Shown: positions 47,444 to 59,401, counted from the stretch's first letter. The stretch is 64,000 bases of DNA from Pseudomonas syringae CC1557 (GCF_000452705.1 NZ_CP007014.1:3531001-3595000), one strand, 5' to 3'. The notes: generated from the sequence alone by a model not told the origin. A program made the numbers and translations.

Positions 47444-47992
47444 ATGTTCAAATATATTGGTGACATCGTTAAGGGTACGGGTACCCAGTTGCGCAGCATG
47501 GTGATGGTATTCGGTCACGGCTTCCGCAAACGCGACACCCTGCAATACCCCGAAGAACAGGTGTATCTGCCACCGCGCTACCGTGGCCGTATCGTCCTGA
47601 CCCGTGATCCTGACGGAGAAGAACGCTGCGTGGCCTGTAACCTGTGCGCCGTGGCCTGTCCGGTCGGTTGCATTTCGTTGCAGAAGGCTGAAACGGAAGA
47701 CGGTCGCTGGTATCCGGACTTTTTCCGTATCAACTTCTCGCGCTGCATCTTCTGCGGCCTGTGCGAAGAAGCCTGCCCGACCACCGCGATCCAGCTCACG
47801 CCGGACTTCGAAATGGCCGACTTCAAGCGTCAGGATCTGGTCTACGAAAAGGAAGATCTGTTGATCTCCGGTCCCGGCAAGAACCCTGAATACAACTTCT
47901 ATCGCGTTGCCGGTATGGCTATTGGCGGCAAGCCCAAGGGCGCTGCGCAGAATGAAGCCGAGCCGATCAACGTCAAGAGCTTGCTGCCTTAA
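47444..47992 (+). CDS. nuoI: NADH-quinone oxidoreductase subunit I
   Basis: A 182-residue ferredoxin-like subunit with two [4Fe-4S] clusters (N6a and N6b). Ligands are C62, C65, C68 and C72 ([16 protein letters not shown]) and C101, C104, C107 and C111 ([13 protein letters not shown]). It links the NADH module to NuoB. It lies 11 bases after nuoH and 10 bases before nuoJ. Confidence 0.97.
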   Translation: MFKYIGDIVKGTGTQLRSMVMVFGHGFRKRDTLQYPEEQVYLPPRYRGRIVLTRDPDGEERCVACNLCAVACPVGCISLQKAETEDGRWYPDFFRINFSRCIFCGLCEEACPTTAIQLTPDFEMADFKRQDLVYEKEDLLISGPGKNPEYNFYRVAGMAIGGKPKGAAQNEAEPINVKSLLP

Positions 47993-48002
47993 GGAAGTAA
48001 AG

Positions 48003-48512
48003 ATGGAATTCGCTTTCTATTTCGCATCCGGTATCGCTGTTGTGTCCACCCTGCGGGTGGTCACCAACACGAATCCGGTGCATGCCCTGCTCTACCTGAT
48101 CATTTCGCTGATCGCCGTAGCCATGACCTTCTTCAGCCTGGGCGCACCGTTTGCCGGGGTTCTGGAAGTCATTGCCTATGCTGGTGCGATCATGGTCCTG
48201 TTTGTGTTCGTGGTGATGATGTTGAACCTTGGCCCGGCCTCGGTTCAGCAGGAACGCGCCTGGCTCAAGCCCGGCATCTGGATTGGCCCGGTCATTCTCG
48301 GCGCGCTGCTGCTCGCCGAGTTGCTGTATGTCCTGTTTGCCAACCCGACCGGCGCTGCCATCGGCCACACCACAGTCGACGCCAAGGCGGTCGGCATCAG
48401 CCTGTTCGGGCCTTATCTGCTGGTAGTGGAACTCGCCTCGATGCTGCTGCTTGCTGCAGCCATCACGGCATTCCATCTGGGCCGCAACGAGGCCAAGGAG
48501 CCAAGCCAATGA
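48003..48512 (+). CDS. nuoJ: NADH-quinone oxidoreductase subunit J
   Basis: A 169-residue membrane subunit with five helices. The conserved stretches are [20 protein letters not shown] and [20 protein letters not shown], the latter containing the pi-bulge helix. ATG 48003 is preceded by AAGGAAGTAAAG. It overlaps the nuoK start by four bases. Confidence 0.96.
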   Translation: MEFAFYFASGIAVVSTLRVVTNTNPVHALLYLIISLIAVAMTFFSLGAPFAGVLEVIAYAGAIMVLFVFVVMMLNLGPASVQQERAWLKPGIWIGPVILGALLLAELLYVLFANPTGAAIGHTTVDAKAVGISLFGPYLLVVELASMLLLAAAITAFHLGRNEAKEPSQ

Positions 48513-48817
48513 ATGCTATTCCTCTTGAACATGGTCTGGCCGTCGCCGGGGTCCTGTTCTGCCTGGGTCTGGTCGGCCTGATGGTGCGCCGCAACATTCT
48601 GTTCGTGTTGATGAGCCTGGAAATCATGATGAACGCGGCTGCGCTGGCGTTCGTAGTTGCCGGCAGTCGCTGGGCTCAACCGGATGGGCAAGTTATGTTC
48701 ATTCTGGTGATCAGCCTTGCGGCGGCCGAGGCCAGTATTGGCCTGGCGATCCTGATGCAACTGTATCGCCGCTTCCACACTCTCGATATCGATGCTGCCA
48801 GCGAGATGCGCGGATGA
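48509..48817 (+). CDS. nuoK: NADH-quinone oxidoreductase subunit K
   Basis: A 102-residue antiporter-like small subunit with three helices. It carries the conserved glutamates of the proton path in [17 protein letters not shown] and [19 protein letters not shown]. It overlaps nuoJ and nuoL by four bases each. Confidence 0.97.
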   Translation: MNAIPLEHGLAVAGVLFCLGLVGLMVRRNILFVLMSLEIMMNAAALAFVVAGSRWAQPDGQVMFILVISLAAAEASIGLAILMQLYRRFHTLDIDAASEMRG

Positions 48818-50667
48818 ATCTTCTCTTTCTGACTTTCGTATTTCCCCTCATCGGTTTTCTGCTGCTGTCGTTCTCTCGTGGACGCATCTCGGAAAACCTC
48901 GCGGCGCTGATAGGCGTCGGCTCGATTGGTTTATCAGCCATCGTCACGGCCTGGATCATCTGGCAGTTCAACGTCGCTCCGCCAGAGGGTGGTCATTACA
49001 CTCAGGTGCTGTGGCGCTGGATGGACGTCGCGGGCTTCCAGCCAAACTTCGCGCTGTATCTGGACGGTCTGTCCGTCACGATGCTGGGCGTGGTGGTTGG
49101 CGTCGGCTTCCTGATTCACCTGTTCGCGTCCTGGTACATGCGCGGTGAAGCAGGTTATTCGCGCTTCTTCGCTTACACCAACCTGTTCATCGCGAGCATG
49201 CTGTTCCTGATTCTGGGCGACAACCTGCTGTTCATCTACTTTGGTTGGGAAGGCGTGGGCCTGTGCAGTTACCTGCTGATCGGTTTCTATTACAGCAACC
49301 GCAACAACGGTAATGCAGCGCTCAAGGCCTTTATCGTCACCCGTATCGGTGACGTGTTCATGGCCATCGGCATGTTCATCCTGTTCCAGCAACTGGGTAC
49401 GCTCAATGTGCAGGAACTGCTGGTCAAGGCACCTGAGCACTTCAAGGTCGGCGATTTCTGGATTGTGCTGGCGACGCTGATGCTGTTGGGTGGCGCCGTC
49501 GGTAAATCCGCACAGCTGCCGCTGCAAACCTGGCTGGCAGATGCGATGGCCGGTCCTACTCCGGTTTCGGCGCTGATCCACGCTGCCACCATGGTTACCG
49601 CAGGTGTCTACCTGATCGCACGGACCCACGGCCTGTTCGTGCTGGCACCGGATATTCTGCATCTTGTGGGCATCGTCGGTGGTGTGACCCTGGTTCTGGC
49701 AGGGTTTGCAGCACTGGTGCAGACCGACATCAAACGTATCCTCGCCTACTCGACCATGAGCCAGATCGGCTACATGTTCCTGGCGCTGGGCGTGGGTGCC
49801 TGGGACGGCGCGATCTTCCACCTGATGACACACGCCTTCTTCAAGGCGCTGCTGTTTCTTGCGTCCGGTGCGGTCATCGTTGCCTGCCACCACGAGCAGA
49901 ACATCTTCAAGATGGGCGGCCTGTGGAAGAAACTGCCGTTGGCCTATGCCAGCTTCATTGTCGGCGGTGCGGCACTGTCTGCCCTGCCACTGTTGACGGC
50001 CGGTTTCTACTCCAAGGACGAAATCCTCTGGGAAGCGTTCGCCAGCGGCAACAATGCCTTGCTGTATGCCAGTCTGGTCGGCGCGTTCATGACCTCGCTG
50101 TACACCTTCCGCCTGATCTTCATCGCATTCCACGGTGAAGCCAAGACCGAAGCGCATGCGGGCCATGGCGTCGCTCACTGGCTGCCACTGTCGGTGCTGA
50201 TCGTGTTGTCGACATTCATCGGCGCACTGATCACCCCGCCACTGGCCGGCGTTCTGCCGCAAAGCGTGGGCCATGCCGGTGGCGAAGCCAAGCACAGCCT
50301 GGAGATCGCCTCGGGGGCCATTGCTCTGGCCGGTATTCTGCTGGCAGCGCTGCTGTTTCTCGGCAAGCGCCGTCTGGCAACGGCTATCGCCAACAGCGGT
50401 CCGGGTCGCTTCCTTTCAGCCTGGTGGTTCGCCGCCTGGGGCTTCGACTGGATCTACGACAAGCTGTTCGTCAAACCTTATCTGGCGATCAGTCACCTGC
50501 TGCGTAGCGATCCGTTCGACCGCACCATCGGCTTGATCCCACGTCTGGTCAAAGGCGGTCATGACACCATGAGCCGCACCGAGACCGGCCAGTTGCGTTG
50601 GTATGCTGCCTCGATTGCCATAGGTGCCGTTCTGGTACTCGGTGCCGTCGTTCTGGTTGCGGTCTGA
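48814..50667 (+). CDS. nuoL: NADH-quinone oxidoreductase subunit L
   Basis: A 617-residue Mrp-antiporter-type proton-pumping subunit with about 16 helices, including the long C-terminal lateral helix. Conserved motifs are [20 protein letters not shown] (key Glu), [20 protein letters not shown] (key Lys and Asp) and [20 protein letters not shown]. It overlaps nuoK by four bases. Confidence 0.97.
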   Translation: MNLLFLTFVFPLIGFLLLSFSRGRISENLAALIGVGSIGLSAIVTAWIIWQFNVAPPEGGHYTQVLWRWMDVAGFQPNFALYLDGLSVTMLGVVVGVGFLIHLFASWYMRGEAGYSRFFAYTNLFIASMLFLILGDNLLFIYFGWEGVGLCSYLLIGFYYSNRNNGNAALKAFIVTRIGDVFMAIGMFILFQQLGTLNVQELLVKAPEHFKVGDFWIVLATLMLLGGAVGKSAQLPLQTWLADAMAGPTPVSALIHAATMVTAGVYLIARTHGLFVLAPDILHLVGIVGGVTLVLAGFAALVQTDIKRILAYSTMSQIGYMFLALGVGAWDGAIFHLMTHAFFKALLFLASGAVIVACHHEQNIFKMGGLWKKLPLAYASFIVGGAALSALPLLTAGFYSKDEILWEAFASGNNALLYASLVGAFMTSLYTFRLIFIAFHGEAKTEAHAGHGVAHWLPLSVLIVLSTFIGALITPPLAGVLPQSVGHAGGEAKHSLEIASGAIALAGILLAALLFLGKRRLATAIANSGPGRFLSAWWFAAWGFDWIYDKLFVKPYLAISHLLRSDPFDRTIGLIPRLVKGGHDTMSRTETGQLRWYAASIAIGAVLVLGAVVLVAV

Positions 50668-50706
50668 CATGAACCTTGCGAATTTGCGAAAGGAATTGAG
50701 CCCGTC

Positions 50707-52239
50707 ATGATTCTGCCTTGGCTAATCCTGATCCCCTTTATCGGCGGCCTGCTGTGCTGGCTGGGTGAGCGCTTCGGCCCTACCCTGCCGCGCTGGATCG
50801 CGCTGCTGACAATGACCCTCGAACTGGTTCTCGGCCTTTGGCTGTGGGCAACCGGCAACTTTGGCTATGCGCCAGTGCCCGGTGCCGATCCGACCTGGAC
50901 CCTGGAGTTCCACCACCCGTGGATCACCCGCTTCGGCATCGACGTGCACCTGGCACTCGATGGCCTGTCGCTGCTGATGATCCTGCTGACCGGCCTGCTC
51001 GGCGTGTTGTCGGTGCTGTGCTCGTGGAAGGAAATCCAGCGCAAGGTGGGTTTCTTCCACCTTAACCTGATGTGGATTCTGGGCGGTGTCGTCGGCGTGT
51101 TCCTGGCCATCGACCTGTTCATGTTCTTCTTCTTCTGGGAAATGATGCTGGTGCCGATGTATTTCCTCATCGCGCTCTGGGGTCATAGCTCTTCGGACGG
51201 CAAGAAGACCCGGATCTACGCGGCGACCAAGTTCTTCATCTTCACTCAGGCCAGCGGCCTGATCATGCTGGTGGCGATCCTGGGTCTGGTGCTGGTGCAC
51301 TTCAATCAGACCGGCGTAATCACCTTTGCTTACGCTGATCTGCTGAAGACCAAACTGGCGCCGGGTACCGAGTACATCCTGATGCTGGGCTTCTTCATCG
51401 CCTTCGCGGTGAAGTTGCCGGTCGTGCCACTGCACTCCTGGCTGCCGGATGCGCATGCACAGGCACCGACTGCCGGTTCCGTCGACCTCGCCGGTATCCT
51501 GCTGAAAACCGCTGCCTACGGCCTGCTGCGCTTCGCCCTGCCACTGTTCCCCAATGCATCGGCCGAATTCGCGCCGATTGCGATGGGCCTGGGTCTGGTC
51601 GGTATCTTCTACGGTGCATTCCTGGCGTTCGCCCAGACCGACATCAAACGCCTCATCGCGTTCTCCAGTGTGTCGCACATGGGCTTCGTGCTGATCGGCA
51701 TCTACTCCGGCAGTCAGCAAGCGCTGCAAGGCGTGCTGATCCAGATGATCGCGCACGGTCTGTCGGCCGCCGCACTGTTCATTCTCAGCGGTCAGTTGTA
51801 TGAGCGTCTGCACACTCGGGACATGCGTGAAATGGGTGGCCTGTGGTCGCGCATCGCTTACATACCGGCGATCAGCCTGTTCTTCGCAGCCGCCTCTCTG
51901 GGCCTGCCGGGCACCGGCAACTTCGTCGGCGAGTTCCTGATTCTGATGGGCAGTTTCGCCAGCTCGCCATGGATCACGGCGATTGCCACTTCTGGTCTGG
52001 TGTTTGGTTCTGTCTACTCGCTGATCATGATCCACCGCGCCTATTTCGGCCCGTCGAAATCCGACGAGGTTCTGAAAGGCATGGACGGACGGGAAATGAT
52101 CATGGTGCTGGGCCTTGCCGTGTTGCTGATCGTGCTCGGGGTTTTCCCGCAGCCGTTCCTCGACACCTCGGCAGCGACCATGCACGGCGTGCAGCAATGG
52201 CTAGGCACTGCCTTCACTCAACTCGCTTCGGCCCGGTAA
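50707..52239 (+). CDS. nuoM: NADH-quinone oxidoreductase subunit M
   Basis: A 510-residue antiporter-like proton-pumping subunit with 14 helices. The key motifs are [19 protein letters not shown] (Glu) and [20 protein letters not shown] (Lys). It lies 39 bases after nuoL, with AAAGGAATTGAG upstream. Confidence 0.97.
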   Translation: MILPWLILIPFIGGLLCWLGERFGPTLPRWIALLTMTLELVLGLWLWATGNFGYAPVPGADPTWTLEFHHPWITRFGIDVHLALDGLSLLMILLTGLLGVLSVLCSWKEIQRKVGFFHLNLMWILGGVVGVFLAIDLFMFFFFWEMMLVPMYFLIALWGHSSSDGKKTRIYAATKFFIFTQASGLIMLVAILGLVLVHFNQTGVITFAYADLLKTKLAPGTEYILMLGFFIAFAVKLPVVPLHSWLPDAHAQAPTAGSVDLAGILLKTAAYGLLRFALPLFPNASAEFAPIAMGLGLVGIFYGAFLAFAQTDIKRLIAFSSVSHMGFVLIGIYSGSQQALQGVLIQMIAHGLSAAALFILSGQLYERLHTRDMREMGGLWSRIAYIPAISLFFAAASLGLPGTGNFVGEFLILMGSFASSPWITAIATSGLVFGSVYSLIMIHRAYFGPSKSDEVLKGMDGREMIMVLGLAVLLIVLGVFPQPFLDTSAATMHGVQQWLGTAFTQLASAR

Positions 52240-52246
52240 GAGCGCT

Positions 52247-53716
52247 ATGGACCTGACGATTCAACACTTTATTGCGCTTGCGCCACTGCTGATCACCAGC
52301 CTCACCGTTGTCGTGGTGATGTTGGCGATTGCATGGCGCCGCAATCACTCGCAAACATTCCTGCTGTCGGTAGCAGGCCTCAACCTGGCACTCCTGTCGA
52401 TTTACCCCGCACTGAAAGTTGCCCCATTGGTGGTAACACCGCTGCTGCACATCGACAACTTCGCTTGCCTGTACATGGCGATCATCCTTGCCTCTACTTT
52501 GGCGTGCGTGACCATGGCGCACGCCTATCTGGGTGACGGCAAGGTGGGTTATCCAGGCAATCGCGAAGAACTTTACCTGCTCATCCTGCTGGCCGCCGCC
52601 GGTGGCCTGGTGCTGGTCAGCGCGCAGCACCTCGCTGGACTGTTCATCGGTCTGGAACTGCTGTCGGTGCCGGTATACGGTCTGGTGGCTTATGCCTTCT
52701 TCAATAAGCGTTCATTGGAAGGCGGCATCAAGTACATGGTGCTGTCGGCAGCCGGTTCGGCATTTCTGCTGTTCGGCATGGCGCTGTTGTACGCAGAAGC
52801 AGGTTCGCTGAGTTTTGAAGGGATCGGCAAAGCCATTGCAGCCACCGGCATGCCAAGCCCGATTGCCAGCCTGGGTCTGGGCATGATGGTTGTGGGGCTC
52901 GCCTTCAAACTGTCACTGGTCCCCTTCCACCTGTGGACGCCGGACGTTTACGAAGGTGCGCCTGCTCCTGTTGCAGCGTTTCTGGCAACAGCCAGCAAGG
53001 TTGCGGTGTTCGCGGTGCTGGTGCGTCTGTTCCAGATCTCCCCGGCAGCAAGCAGCGGCGTGCTGCACGACGTACTGGCAGTGATTGCCGTGGCGTCGAT
53101 CCTGGTCGGCAACCTGTTGGCACTGACTCAAACCAACCTCAAGCGTCTGCTGGGTTACTCGTCCATCGCGCACTTCGGTTACCTGATGATCGCGCTGGTG
53201 GCCAGCAAGGGCATGGCGGTTGAGGCGATTGGCGTCTATCTGGTGACCTACGTCCTGACCTCGCTGGGCAGTTTCGGTGTAATCACCATGATGTCCTCGC
53301 CTTACAGCGGGCGTGATGCAGATGCGATGTTCGAATACCGCGGCCTGTTCTGGCGCCGTCCTTATCTGACTGCGGTCATGACCCTGATGATGTTGTCGCT
53401 GGCCGGCATTCCGCTGACCGCAGGCTTCATCGGCAAGTTCTACATCATGGCCACTGGCGTTGAGTCGCAGCTGTGGTGGCTGGTCGGTGCGCTGGTAATC
53501 GGCAGCGCCATCGGCCTGTTCTACTACCTGCGGGTGATGGTCACCATGTACCTAGTCGACAACAAGATGCCGCGTCACGACGCAGCAATCAACTGGGCAC
53601 AGCGCACGGGTGGCGTCATGCTGCTGGCCGTTGCGATCCTGACTTTCGTGCTGGGTGTATACCCGCAACCGCTGCTGGATCTGGTGGTCAATGCGGGTCT
53701 GCACGTAGCAGGCTGA
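52247..53716 (+). CDS. nuoN: NADH-quinone oxidoreductase subunit N
   Basis: A 489-residue antiporter-like proton-pumping subunit with 14 helices. It shows [19 protein letters not shown] (key Glu), [20 protein letters not shown] and [20 protein letters not shown]. It is the last gene of the nuo operon, 7 bases after nuoM, and is followed by a strong terminator. Confidence 0.97.
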   Translation: MDLTIQHFIALAPLLITSLTVVVVMLAIAWRRNHSQTFLLSVAGLNLALLSIYPALKVAPLVVTPLLHIDNFACLYMAIILASTLACVTMAHAYLGDGKVGYPGNREELYLLILLAAAGGLVLVSAQHLAGLFIGLELLSVPVYGLVAYAFFNKRSLEGGIKYMVLSAAGSAFLLFGMALLYAEAGSLSFEGIGKAIAATGMPSPIASLGLGMMVVGLAFKLSLVPFHLWTPDVYEGAPAPVAAFLATASKVAVFAVLVRLFQISPAASSGVLHDVLAVIAVASILVGNLLALTQTNLKRLLGYSSIAHFGYLMIALVASKGMAVEAIGVYLVTYVLTSLGSFGVITMMSSPYSGRDADAMFEYRGLFWRRPYLTAVMTLMMLSLAGIPLTAGFIGKFYIMATGVESQLWWLVGALVIGSAIGLFYYLRVMVTMYLVDNKMPRHDAAINWAQRTGGVMLLAVAILTFVLGVYPQPLLDLVVNAGLHVAG

Positions 53717-53730
53717 TCATCCGCAAATAA

Positions 53731-53760
53731 AAAACCCTGCCGTCGAGCAGGGTTTTTTTT
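53731..53760. terminator. Bidirectional terminator nuoN / AI-2E transporter gene
   Basis: A 10-bp stem (aaaaccctgc / gcagggtttt) with the loop cgtcga and further T on both strands. It lies 14 bases after nuoN and 12 bases before the convergent transporter stop, so it can end both transcripts. Confidence 0.92.
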
Positions 53761-53772
53761 GCCTTGGAAAAA

Positions 53773-54837
53773 CTAGCCCGGCAGCTTTACCGGCTTCTTG
53801 GCACCGCTGAACAGTCCCCAACTGGAGATGAACAGCGCCGCCACCAGAGGCCCGATCACAAAGCCATTCAGACCAAAGACCGACATACCGCCCAGAGTAG
53901 AAATCAGGATCAGGTAATCCGGCATTTTGGTGTCCTTACCGACCAGAATCGGACGCAGCACATTGTCCACCAGTCCGATCACAAACACACCGAACAAGCC
54001 CAGTACCACGCCCTGCCAGATCATTCCGCTGAGCAGGAAGTAAGCGGCCACCGGTGCCCAGACGATCCCTGCGCCGACTGCCGGCAACAGCGACAGGAAG
54101 GCCATGATCACGGCCCAGAGCAAGGCGCTCGGGATGTCCAGCGCCCAAAAGATGAAACCACCCAGCGCACCTTGCGTCACCGCGACGACTACGTTGCCTT
54201 TGACTGTGGCGCGTACCACGCGGGTGAACTTGAGCTGCAAACGGCGTTTTTGCTGTTCGCCCAGTGGCACCGCAGTACGTATCTTGCGAACCAGTTCCTG
54301 GCCATCGCGCAAGAAGAAGTACAGCAGGTACAGCATGATAAAGACGCTTACCACGAAATCGAAGGTGCCTTGCCCAAAGCTGAATGCCTGAGTCGCCAGG
54401 TATTGGCTGCCTTGCATCGCGCCTTTGGTAATCTTGTCGCGCAGCCCTTCAAGGTCGCCCATGCCCAGACGATCGAGCAATGCCTGAATCGAGTGCGGCA
54501 ATAGATTTTTGAACTCGGCCAGATAGCCAGCGATATCCAGCTGCCCGGTTTCGACGTTCTTGTACAGCGTGGTGCCCTCCTGAACCAGCAAAGCGCTGAT
54601 AACGATTACTGGAAGAATCGCGATGACCAGACAGATCGTCAGGGTACACAGGGAGGTGAGATTGCGGGACCAGTTGAACTTGATCTGCAGCCTGCGCTGC
54701 ACCGGCGCAAAAATAATCCCGAGGATGACTGCCCAGAACACCGCGCCGTAGAATGGCAGCAAAATCCATATGAAGGCGATGGTCACCAGCACTAACAGCA
54801 GAATGAGGGTTTTATATTGCAACGTGGTTTCGTTCAT
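53773..54837 (-). CDS. AI-2E family transporter (PerM/TqsA-like)
   Basis: A 354-residue inner-membrane protein of the AI-2 exporter (UPF0118) family with about eight helices. Typical segments are YGAVFWAVILGIIFAPVQRR, FFLRDGQELVRKIRTAVPL and IFWALDIPSALLWAVIMAF, followed by LLPAVGAGIVWAPVAAYFL and VGLVDNVLRPILVGKDTKMP. Members export small molecules or ions, including AI-2 in E. coli (TqsA) and sodium in some bacteria. The substrate here is unknown. It is convergent with nuoN and probably monocistronic. Confidence 0.9.
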   Translation of the reverse strand: MNETTLQYKTLILLLVLVTIAFIWILLPFYGAVFWAVILGIIFAPVQRRLQIKFNWSRNLTSLCTLTICLVIAILPVIVISALLVQEGTTLYKNVETGQLDIAGYLAEFKNLLPHSIQALLDRLGMGDLEGLRDKITKGAMQGSQYLATQAFSFGQGTFDFVVSVFIMLYLLYFFLRDGQELVRKIRTAVPLGEQQKRRLQLKFTRVVRATVKGNVVVAVTQGALGGFIFWALDIPSALLWAVIMAFLSLLPAVGAGIVWAPVAAYFLLSGMIWQGVVLGLFGVFVIGLVDNVLRPILVGKDTKMPDYLILISTLGGMSVFGLNGFVIGPLVAALFISSWGLFSGAKKPVKLPG

Positions 54838-54994
54838 GTCCTGTCCATGTGAGTAAACCGCACCTTGCGCGCGGTCTAGAGCTTAGTCAGCACATGGGCG
54901 TACGAGTGCCATCAGATGAAGGCCATATGACGTCAACTTTTCTGGAAGCGACACCGCAGGCATCTACAGGGTCTCTCGACCCTGCCAGTCAACG

Positions 54995-56674
54995 TCACAC
55001 CCGGAATTGACCTACCAGCCTGTCGAGGCTGGCGCCCAGCTCGGCGAGGCTGCGTGAAGTCTGGGCACTCTGCCGCGTCTCATCGGCCACGCTTTCAACT
55101 GCGCCAGCGATCTGGTGAACGCTGCGATTGATTTCTTCAGCCACTGCCGTCTGTTCTTCGGCGGCGCTGGCGATCTGCGCGTTCATGGCATTGATGGTCG
55201 CGATCAGCTCGCCGATGGTCACCAGCGACAGGCCCGCTTCGTTGGCTTGCGTCGACGTACCGTCGCCGGCCTCGCTGGATCGGCGCATGGCCGTGACCGC
55301 CTCCTGAGTACCCTGTTGCAGGCGATCGATCATGCCCTGGATTTCCTGAGTGCTTTGCTGGGTACGACTGGCCAGCGCCCGAACCTCATCGGCAACTACG
55401 GCAAAGCCCCGTCCCGCCTCCCCCGCCCTCGCGGCCTCGATAGCGGCGTTGAGTGCCAGCAGGTTGGTCTGTTCGGCAATCGAGCGAATGACTCCCAACA
55501 CACTGACGATCGAAGAAACATCCTTCTGCAGGACGTCCAGAGACGAGCCGCTTTTACGAATGTCATCCACCAGCGCATGAATCTGCCTGATACTGCCATC
55601 TACCACACGTTTGGCGGCTCGCCCTTGCTCATCGGTCTGCTGAGCAGCCACCGAAGCACCTTGAGCACTCTTGGCGACTTCCTGCGCAGCTGCCGACATT
55701 TCGTTGATCGCGGTGGCCACCTGATCGGTTTCATGGCGTTGACGATCCATGGCGGTCTCTGAACGTTGCGCCTGTGCCGAGACCTCACCCACCAAGCCGC
55801 TGAGCTGCCTGGTCATATCACTGACCTGGCGGACCATGCCGTGAATCTTGTCGACAAAACGGTTGAACGAGCCTGCCAGATCACCCAGCTCATCGTTGCT
55901 GGTAATGGCAAGACGCCGAGTCAGGTCGCCCTCGCCTGCTGCAATGTCGTCCAGGTTGTTTTTCATCAAACCCAACGGACGCAGCAAGGTGCCGGTCATC
56001 AACATCCCGATCACACTGATGATGACGAGCACCAGAACTGTAATTCCCAGAATGCTGTAAAGCATCTCCTGCAAACGTGCTTCGACGTTCTGCCTGACTA
56101 AGGCCACCTGAGCGTCGATGCCGTCAAGGTTGACGGCAGAGCCAATGACCAGATCCCACTTGGGCAGGTAATCCGTGTAGCCGATTTTGGGCACAGGTTC
56201 GGTCTTGCCAGGCAGCGCCGAGGAATACATCACGTAGTGAGTGCCAGCCTTGCCGACCGCTACCAACTCCCGGTTGATGTAAACCCCATTTGCATCGCGG
56301 GCGTCATTGAAGCTCTTCCCCACACCATCCGGACTGGTGCTGCGAAAAATGCGGATTACCTGTGAGTCATAGCCAAAGACGTAACCGTCCTTGCCATAAC
56401 TGACTGCAGAAAGCAGCTTGATGGCATTGGCGCGCGCGGTTTCGTCACCCGGCGCTGCGGCGTCGTAGAGGGGTTTGATGACCGTCATGGCAATCGCAAC
56501 GTAGTTCTGCAACGTTGCCTTGGCCTCGGAGAGCAGGCGCTCTCGCGTATCGCTGACCTCTCGCTCAGCCTGCTTGTGCAGCATGAACACCGTTGTGGCA
56601 CTGATCACCAGCGCAAACATCAGGACCGGCAACACGGCCAGTGACAGAACCTTGGCTTTCAGACTGAGACGCAT
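54995..56674 (-). CDS. Methyl-accepting chemotaxis protein with Cache sensor
   Basis: A 559-residue chemoreceptor. One membrane segment lies near residues 8-30. A periplasmic single-Cache domain follows, about 35-200, with [20 protein letters not shown] and [21 protein letters not shown] second membrane helix (about 210-232) and HAMP ([20 protein letters not shown]) come next. The signalling tip contains [20 protein letters not shown] and [20 protein letters not shown]. It lies downstream of the two-component genes by about 125 bases. Cache chemoreceptors near nuo are also found in P. aeruginosa. The ligand is unknown. Confidence 0.93.
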   Translation of the reverse strand: MRLSLKAKVLSLAVLPVLMFALVISATTVFMLHKQAEREVSDTRERLLSEAKATLQNYVAIAMTVIKPLYDAAAPGDETARANAIKLLSAVSYGKDGYVFGYDSQVIRIFRSTSPDGVGKSFNDARDANGVYINRELVAVGKAGTHYVMYSSALPGKTEPVPKIGYTDYLPKWDLVIGSAVNLDGIDAQVALVRQNVEARLQEMLYSILGITVLVLVIISVIGMLMTGTLLRPLGLMKNNLDDIAAGEGDLTRRLAITSNDELGDLAGSFNRFVDKIHGMVRQVSDMTRQLSGLVGEVSAQAQRSETAMDRQRHETDQVATAINEMSAAAQEVAKSAQGASVAAQQTDEQGRAAKRVVDGSIRQIHALVDDIRKSGSSLDVLQKDVSSIVSVLGVIRSIAEQTNLLALNAAIEAARAGEAGRGFAVVADEVRALASRTQQSTQEIQGMIDRLQQGTQEAVTAMRRSSEAGDGTSTQANEAGLSLVTIGELIATINAMNAQIASAAEEQTAVAEEINRSVHQIAGAVESVADETRQSAQTSRSLAELGASLDRLVGQFRV

Positions 56675-56800
56675 GGGATTAGCCTTATGGTTATTTTTAT
56701 AAAGACAGAGGTGCCCATCAGGATATCGGCATCATCAGACCTACATTAAGACTTATCCCGTTTTTTTATGAAAACCCATGGATATGAAAGCTCTGGGAGT

Positions 56801-58120
56801 TTACGGAGCGGTGCGCTCAGGCAGATCAATCCGCACCCGAAGACCGCCAGTCGGGCTTTCCAGCAATTGCAGCTGACCGCCCCACGCTTCAACGATGTCG
56901 CGCACGATCCCCAGACCCAATCCGTGTCCGGTGATCTGCTCATCCAGGCGAGCGCCTCGGCTGAAGACCTCTGCGCGTCGAGATTCGGGTATGCCTGGAC
57001 CGTCGTCGTCGACCAGCAGGCAATAACCCTGCGCTTCGCGAAGAATACCCAAGCGCACTTCGCTATCGGCCCATTTGCAGGCGTTATCCAGCAAATTGCC
57101 TAATAGCTCGAGGATGTCCTCACGATCCCAAGGCAGGTACATGCCGGTTTCGACGTCGTTGACGAGATCGAGGTGACCGCCATGAATCATCCCCAACGTG
57201 GAAAACAGGCCCGGCAGCTCGGCGTCGCAATCAAAGCGGGCGCCGGGCAAGGCATCCCCGGACAAGCGGGCACGATTGAGTTCGCGCTCCAGACGCTGAC
57301 GGATGTTTTCCAGTTGTTCCTGAAGGATTTTGCGCAGCGACGGGTTGGCATCCAGTTGGCCACTGAGGGCCAGACTGAGCAGGACTGCAAGCGGAGTTTT
57401 CAACGCGTGCCCCAGATTGCCCAGCGCATTGCGCGAGCGCTTGAGGCTGTCTTCGGTGTGTGCGAGCAAGTGATTGATCTGGGCAACCAGTGGCTCAAGT
57501 TCCAGCGGAACCTGATTATCGAGCTGAGAACGCTGACCCTGTTGCAACTGGAAGATCTGTTCGCGAACAGTCTCAAGCGGCCGCAGCGCCCTGCGCACCG
57601 TCACGCGTTGCAGGACAAGCACCAGAATCAATGCAGCAAGCCCAAGGCCCAGACCAATCTGTTGCATACGCCGGAAGCTGGCTCTTACCGGGGTGTAATC
57701 CTGCGCCACGGTGATGGAAATATGCTGGCCGAACTTGCGGTACTCCGTTGTCAGAAGCAGCAGCGACTGCCCGGTCTTGCCCAGCTCAAGATTGGCATGC
57801 AAACCCGTACCTGGCTGAGGCAACTCGAAATCCCACAAGGAGCGCGATCGCCAGTGCCCCTGCGGCAGGTCAACACGAAAATAGTGGCCGGACAGCGGAC
57901 GTTGATAAGCACCCGAGAGGCGATGATCATCCAGCTGGAGTCCCGATGGCCCGCGAATCAGCGCCACCAGCAGGTTCTCACTTTCATTGCGCAGCCCGGA
58001 CTCCAGATAGCGCTGCAAGCCCACTTCAAACAACCAGAGGCTGGTCTGCGCCATTACCAGACCGACTACCACCATGACGGCAATCAGGCCCAGGCTCAGA
58101 CGCCTCTGTATGGACTTCAA
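56801..58120 (-). CDS. Sensor histidine kinase, BqsS/CarS-like
   Basis: A 439-residue membrane kinase. Helix 1 lies at about 10-33, followed by a periplasmic domain of about 34-152 and helix 2 at about 155-172. The phosphorylated histidine is H238 in [20 protein letters not shown]. The ATPase shows [19 protein letters not shown] (N box), [16 protein letters not shown] (G1) and [19 protein letters not shown] (G2). It overlaps the response regulator by four bases. Its position near nuo and its PepSY neighbours match P. aeruginosa BqsS/CarS. The periplasmic RExxE iron motif described for BqsS is not seen exactly; the nearest is RNESE (residues 44-48). Confidence 0.9.
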   Translation of the reverse strand: MKSIQRRLSLGLIAVMVVVGLVMAQTSLWLFEVGLQRYLESGLRNESENLLVALIRGPSGLQLDDHRLSGAYQRPLSGHYFRVDLPQGHWRSRSLWDFELPQPGTGLHANLELGKTGQSLLLLTTEYRKFGQHISITVAQDYTPVRASFRRMQQIGLGLGLAALILVLVLQRVTVRRALRPLETVREQIFQLQQGQRSQLDNQVPLELEPLVAQINHLLAHTEDSLKRSRNALGNLGHALKTPLAVLLSLALSGQLDANPSLRKILQEQLENIRQRLERELNRARLSGDALPGARFDCDAELPGLFSTLGMIHGGHLDLVNDVETGMYLPWDREDILELLGNLLDNACKWADSEVRLGILREAQGYCLLVDDDGPGIPESRRAEVFSRGARLDEQITGHGLGLGIVRDIVEAWGGQLQLLESPTGGLRVRIDLPERTAP

Positions 58121-58785
58121 CCCCCGGCTCCAGCATAGAGATAGCCTTGACCGCGACGGGTTTCGACAACCGCACGACCCAGCTTGCGTCTCAGATGGTT
58201 GACATGAACCTCGATAACATTGGAGTCACGCTCGTTCTCGCCATCATACAAATGCTCGGACAAATGGCTTTTGGAAAGAATCTGACCGGGGTGAAGCATG
58301 AAGTAACGTAACAACCGAAACTCCGCGGAGGTCAGCTGGATATCGACGCCGTCCCGGCTGACGCACTGGCGACTTTCATCCAGGTTCAGGCCAGCGGACT
58401 CCAGGGTTGGCTGGTTGGCCTTGCCATGTGAACGACGCAGCAGTGCCTGAATGCGCAGTTGCAGCTCTTCAGGATGGAAAGGTTTGGTCAGGTAGTCATC
58501 GGCACCGGCTTTCAACCCCTCGATACGTTCAGACCAGGAGCCTCGCGCCGTCAGGATCAGCACTGGAGTCGCCAGACCCTCGCTGCGCCATTGCTGAAGG
58601 ACTTCAAGCCCCGACATGCCAGGCAACCCCAGATCCAGCACGATGAGGTCGTAGGGCTCAGTTGCACCCTGATGGACGGCATCGCGCCCGTCAGCCAGCC
58701 AGTCGACTGCATAGCCCTGTCGTCCCAGTGCTGCAAGCAACTCATCCGCGAGGGGGACATGGTCTTCCACCAGTAGCAGGCGCAT
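58117..58785 (-). CDS. OmpR-family response regulator, BqsR/CarR-like
   Basis: A 222-residue regulator with receiver domain (1-115) and winged-helix DNA-binding domain (about 125-220). The phosphoacceptor is D51 in [20 protein letters not shown], and the conserved K is in [20 protein letters not shown]. The DNA-binding part includes [20 protein letters not shown] and [21 protein letters not shown] [17 protein letters not shown]. It overlaps its kinase and the upstream PepSY gene. A TTAAG direct repeat upstream of the operon suggests autoregulation. Confidence 0.93.
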   Translation of the reverse strand: MRLLLVEDHVPLADELLAALGRQGYAVDWLADGRDAVHQGATEPYDLIVLDLGLPGMSGLEVLQQWRSEGLATPVLILTARGSWSERIEGLKAGADDYLTKPFHPEELQLRIQALLRRSHGKANQPTLESAGLNLDESRQCVSRDGVDIQLTSAEFRLLRYFMLHPGQILSKSHLSEHLYDGENERDSNVIEVHVNHLRRKLGRAVVETRRGQGYLYAGAGG

Positions 58786-59093
58786 CAGTCATCATCCTCG
58801 TCTTTCAATAATCGGCTGTCCCGCGCATCGAACTTGAGCTCGCGGACAACGCCTTGCGGCGTCAGCAATTCGAATTCATATACGTACATATTATTTTTTT
58901 CTTCAAGCTCGGCCTCCAGCAAACGCGACCCCGGGTGAAGCCCGAGCGCCCGCTCGATGAATTGTTCGAGGGGCAGGATTACACCGCGCTGCCGCAAACT
59001 GAGCGCTTCATCCTGATTCAGATCTCTGGCATACGCAAAGGAGCAGGTCAGACTCAAACCGAGGATGGCACAGAGACGCTTGTCGACATTCAT
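58785..59093 (-). CDS. PepSY-domain periplasmic protein
   Basis: A 102-residue exported protein with signal peptide [20 protein letters not shown] and cleavage near YA|RD (about 22). The mature part has a single PepSY domain ([40 protein letters not shown]) and an acidic tail KDEDDD. Its ATG overlaps the stop of the preceding PepSY gene (ATGA-type) and its stop overlaps the response regulator. It may modulate the kinase or bind a metal or cationic ligand; this is inferred from the operon. Confidence 0.85.
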   Translation of the reverse strand: MNVDKRLCAILGLSLTCSFAYARDLNQDEALSLRQRGVILPLEQFIERALGLHPGSRLLEAELEEKNNMYVYEFELLTPQGVVRELKFDARDSRLLKDEDDD

Positions 59094-59401
59094 TAGTTAT
59101 CCTGACGATTCCTGTAGACCCGGCCCGTGGCAGCGTCTATTTCGAGATCCCACTCAATCCCCTGCGCATCACGCAGCTCGACATTGTAAACGTAGCGGCC
59201 GTATATGTTCTTGAGCTGTGTGCCTATTATTCTGGCGCCGGGGTGCTCGCTCAAGGCTTTGGCATCAAGCCTTTCGCTTGTGTGGAGAGTGCCCTCATCG
59301 CTTAAACGCGACACCTCGTGCGGATCAATGCCACTCGCCTGAGTGACGCACGTCATCAGAACCAGTGGCAAGGCTGTCAGCAGAGTTGTTCGCGTTTTCA
59401 T
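59093..59401 (-). CDS. PepSY-domain periplasmic protein (second, first in operon)
   Basis: A 102-residue exported protein, a distant paralogue of its downstream neighbour. The signal peptide MKTRTTLLTALPLVLMTCV is cleaved near TQA|SG. The PepSY core is ARIIGTQLKNIYGRYVYNVE and IEWDLEIDAATGRVYRNRQD. It opens the four-gene PepSY-PepSY-RR-HK operon, and all four genes overlap by one to four bases. In P. aeruginosa a similar small PepSY gene lies beside bqsS/bqsR (carS/carR). Confidence 0.85.
   Translation of the reverse strand: MKTRTTLLTALPLVLMTCVTQASGIDPHEVSRLSDEGTLHTSERLDAKALSEHPGARIIGTQLKNIYGRYVYNVELRDAQGIEWDLEIDAATGRVYRNRQDN

Noticed and set aside
50722..52197. A 491-codon open frame opposite nuoM (and a 453-codon one opposite nuoL)
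   Set aside because: Very rich in Gln, His and Arg, the typical complement of hydrophobic membrane-protein codons. It is an antisense artefact.
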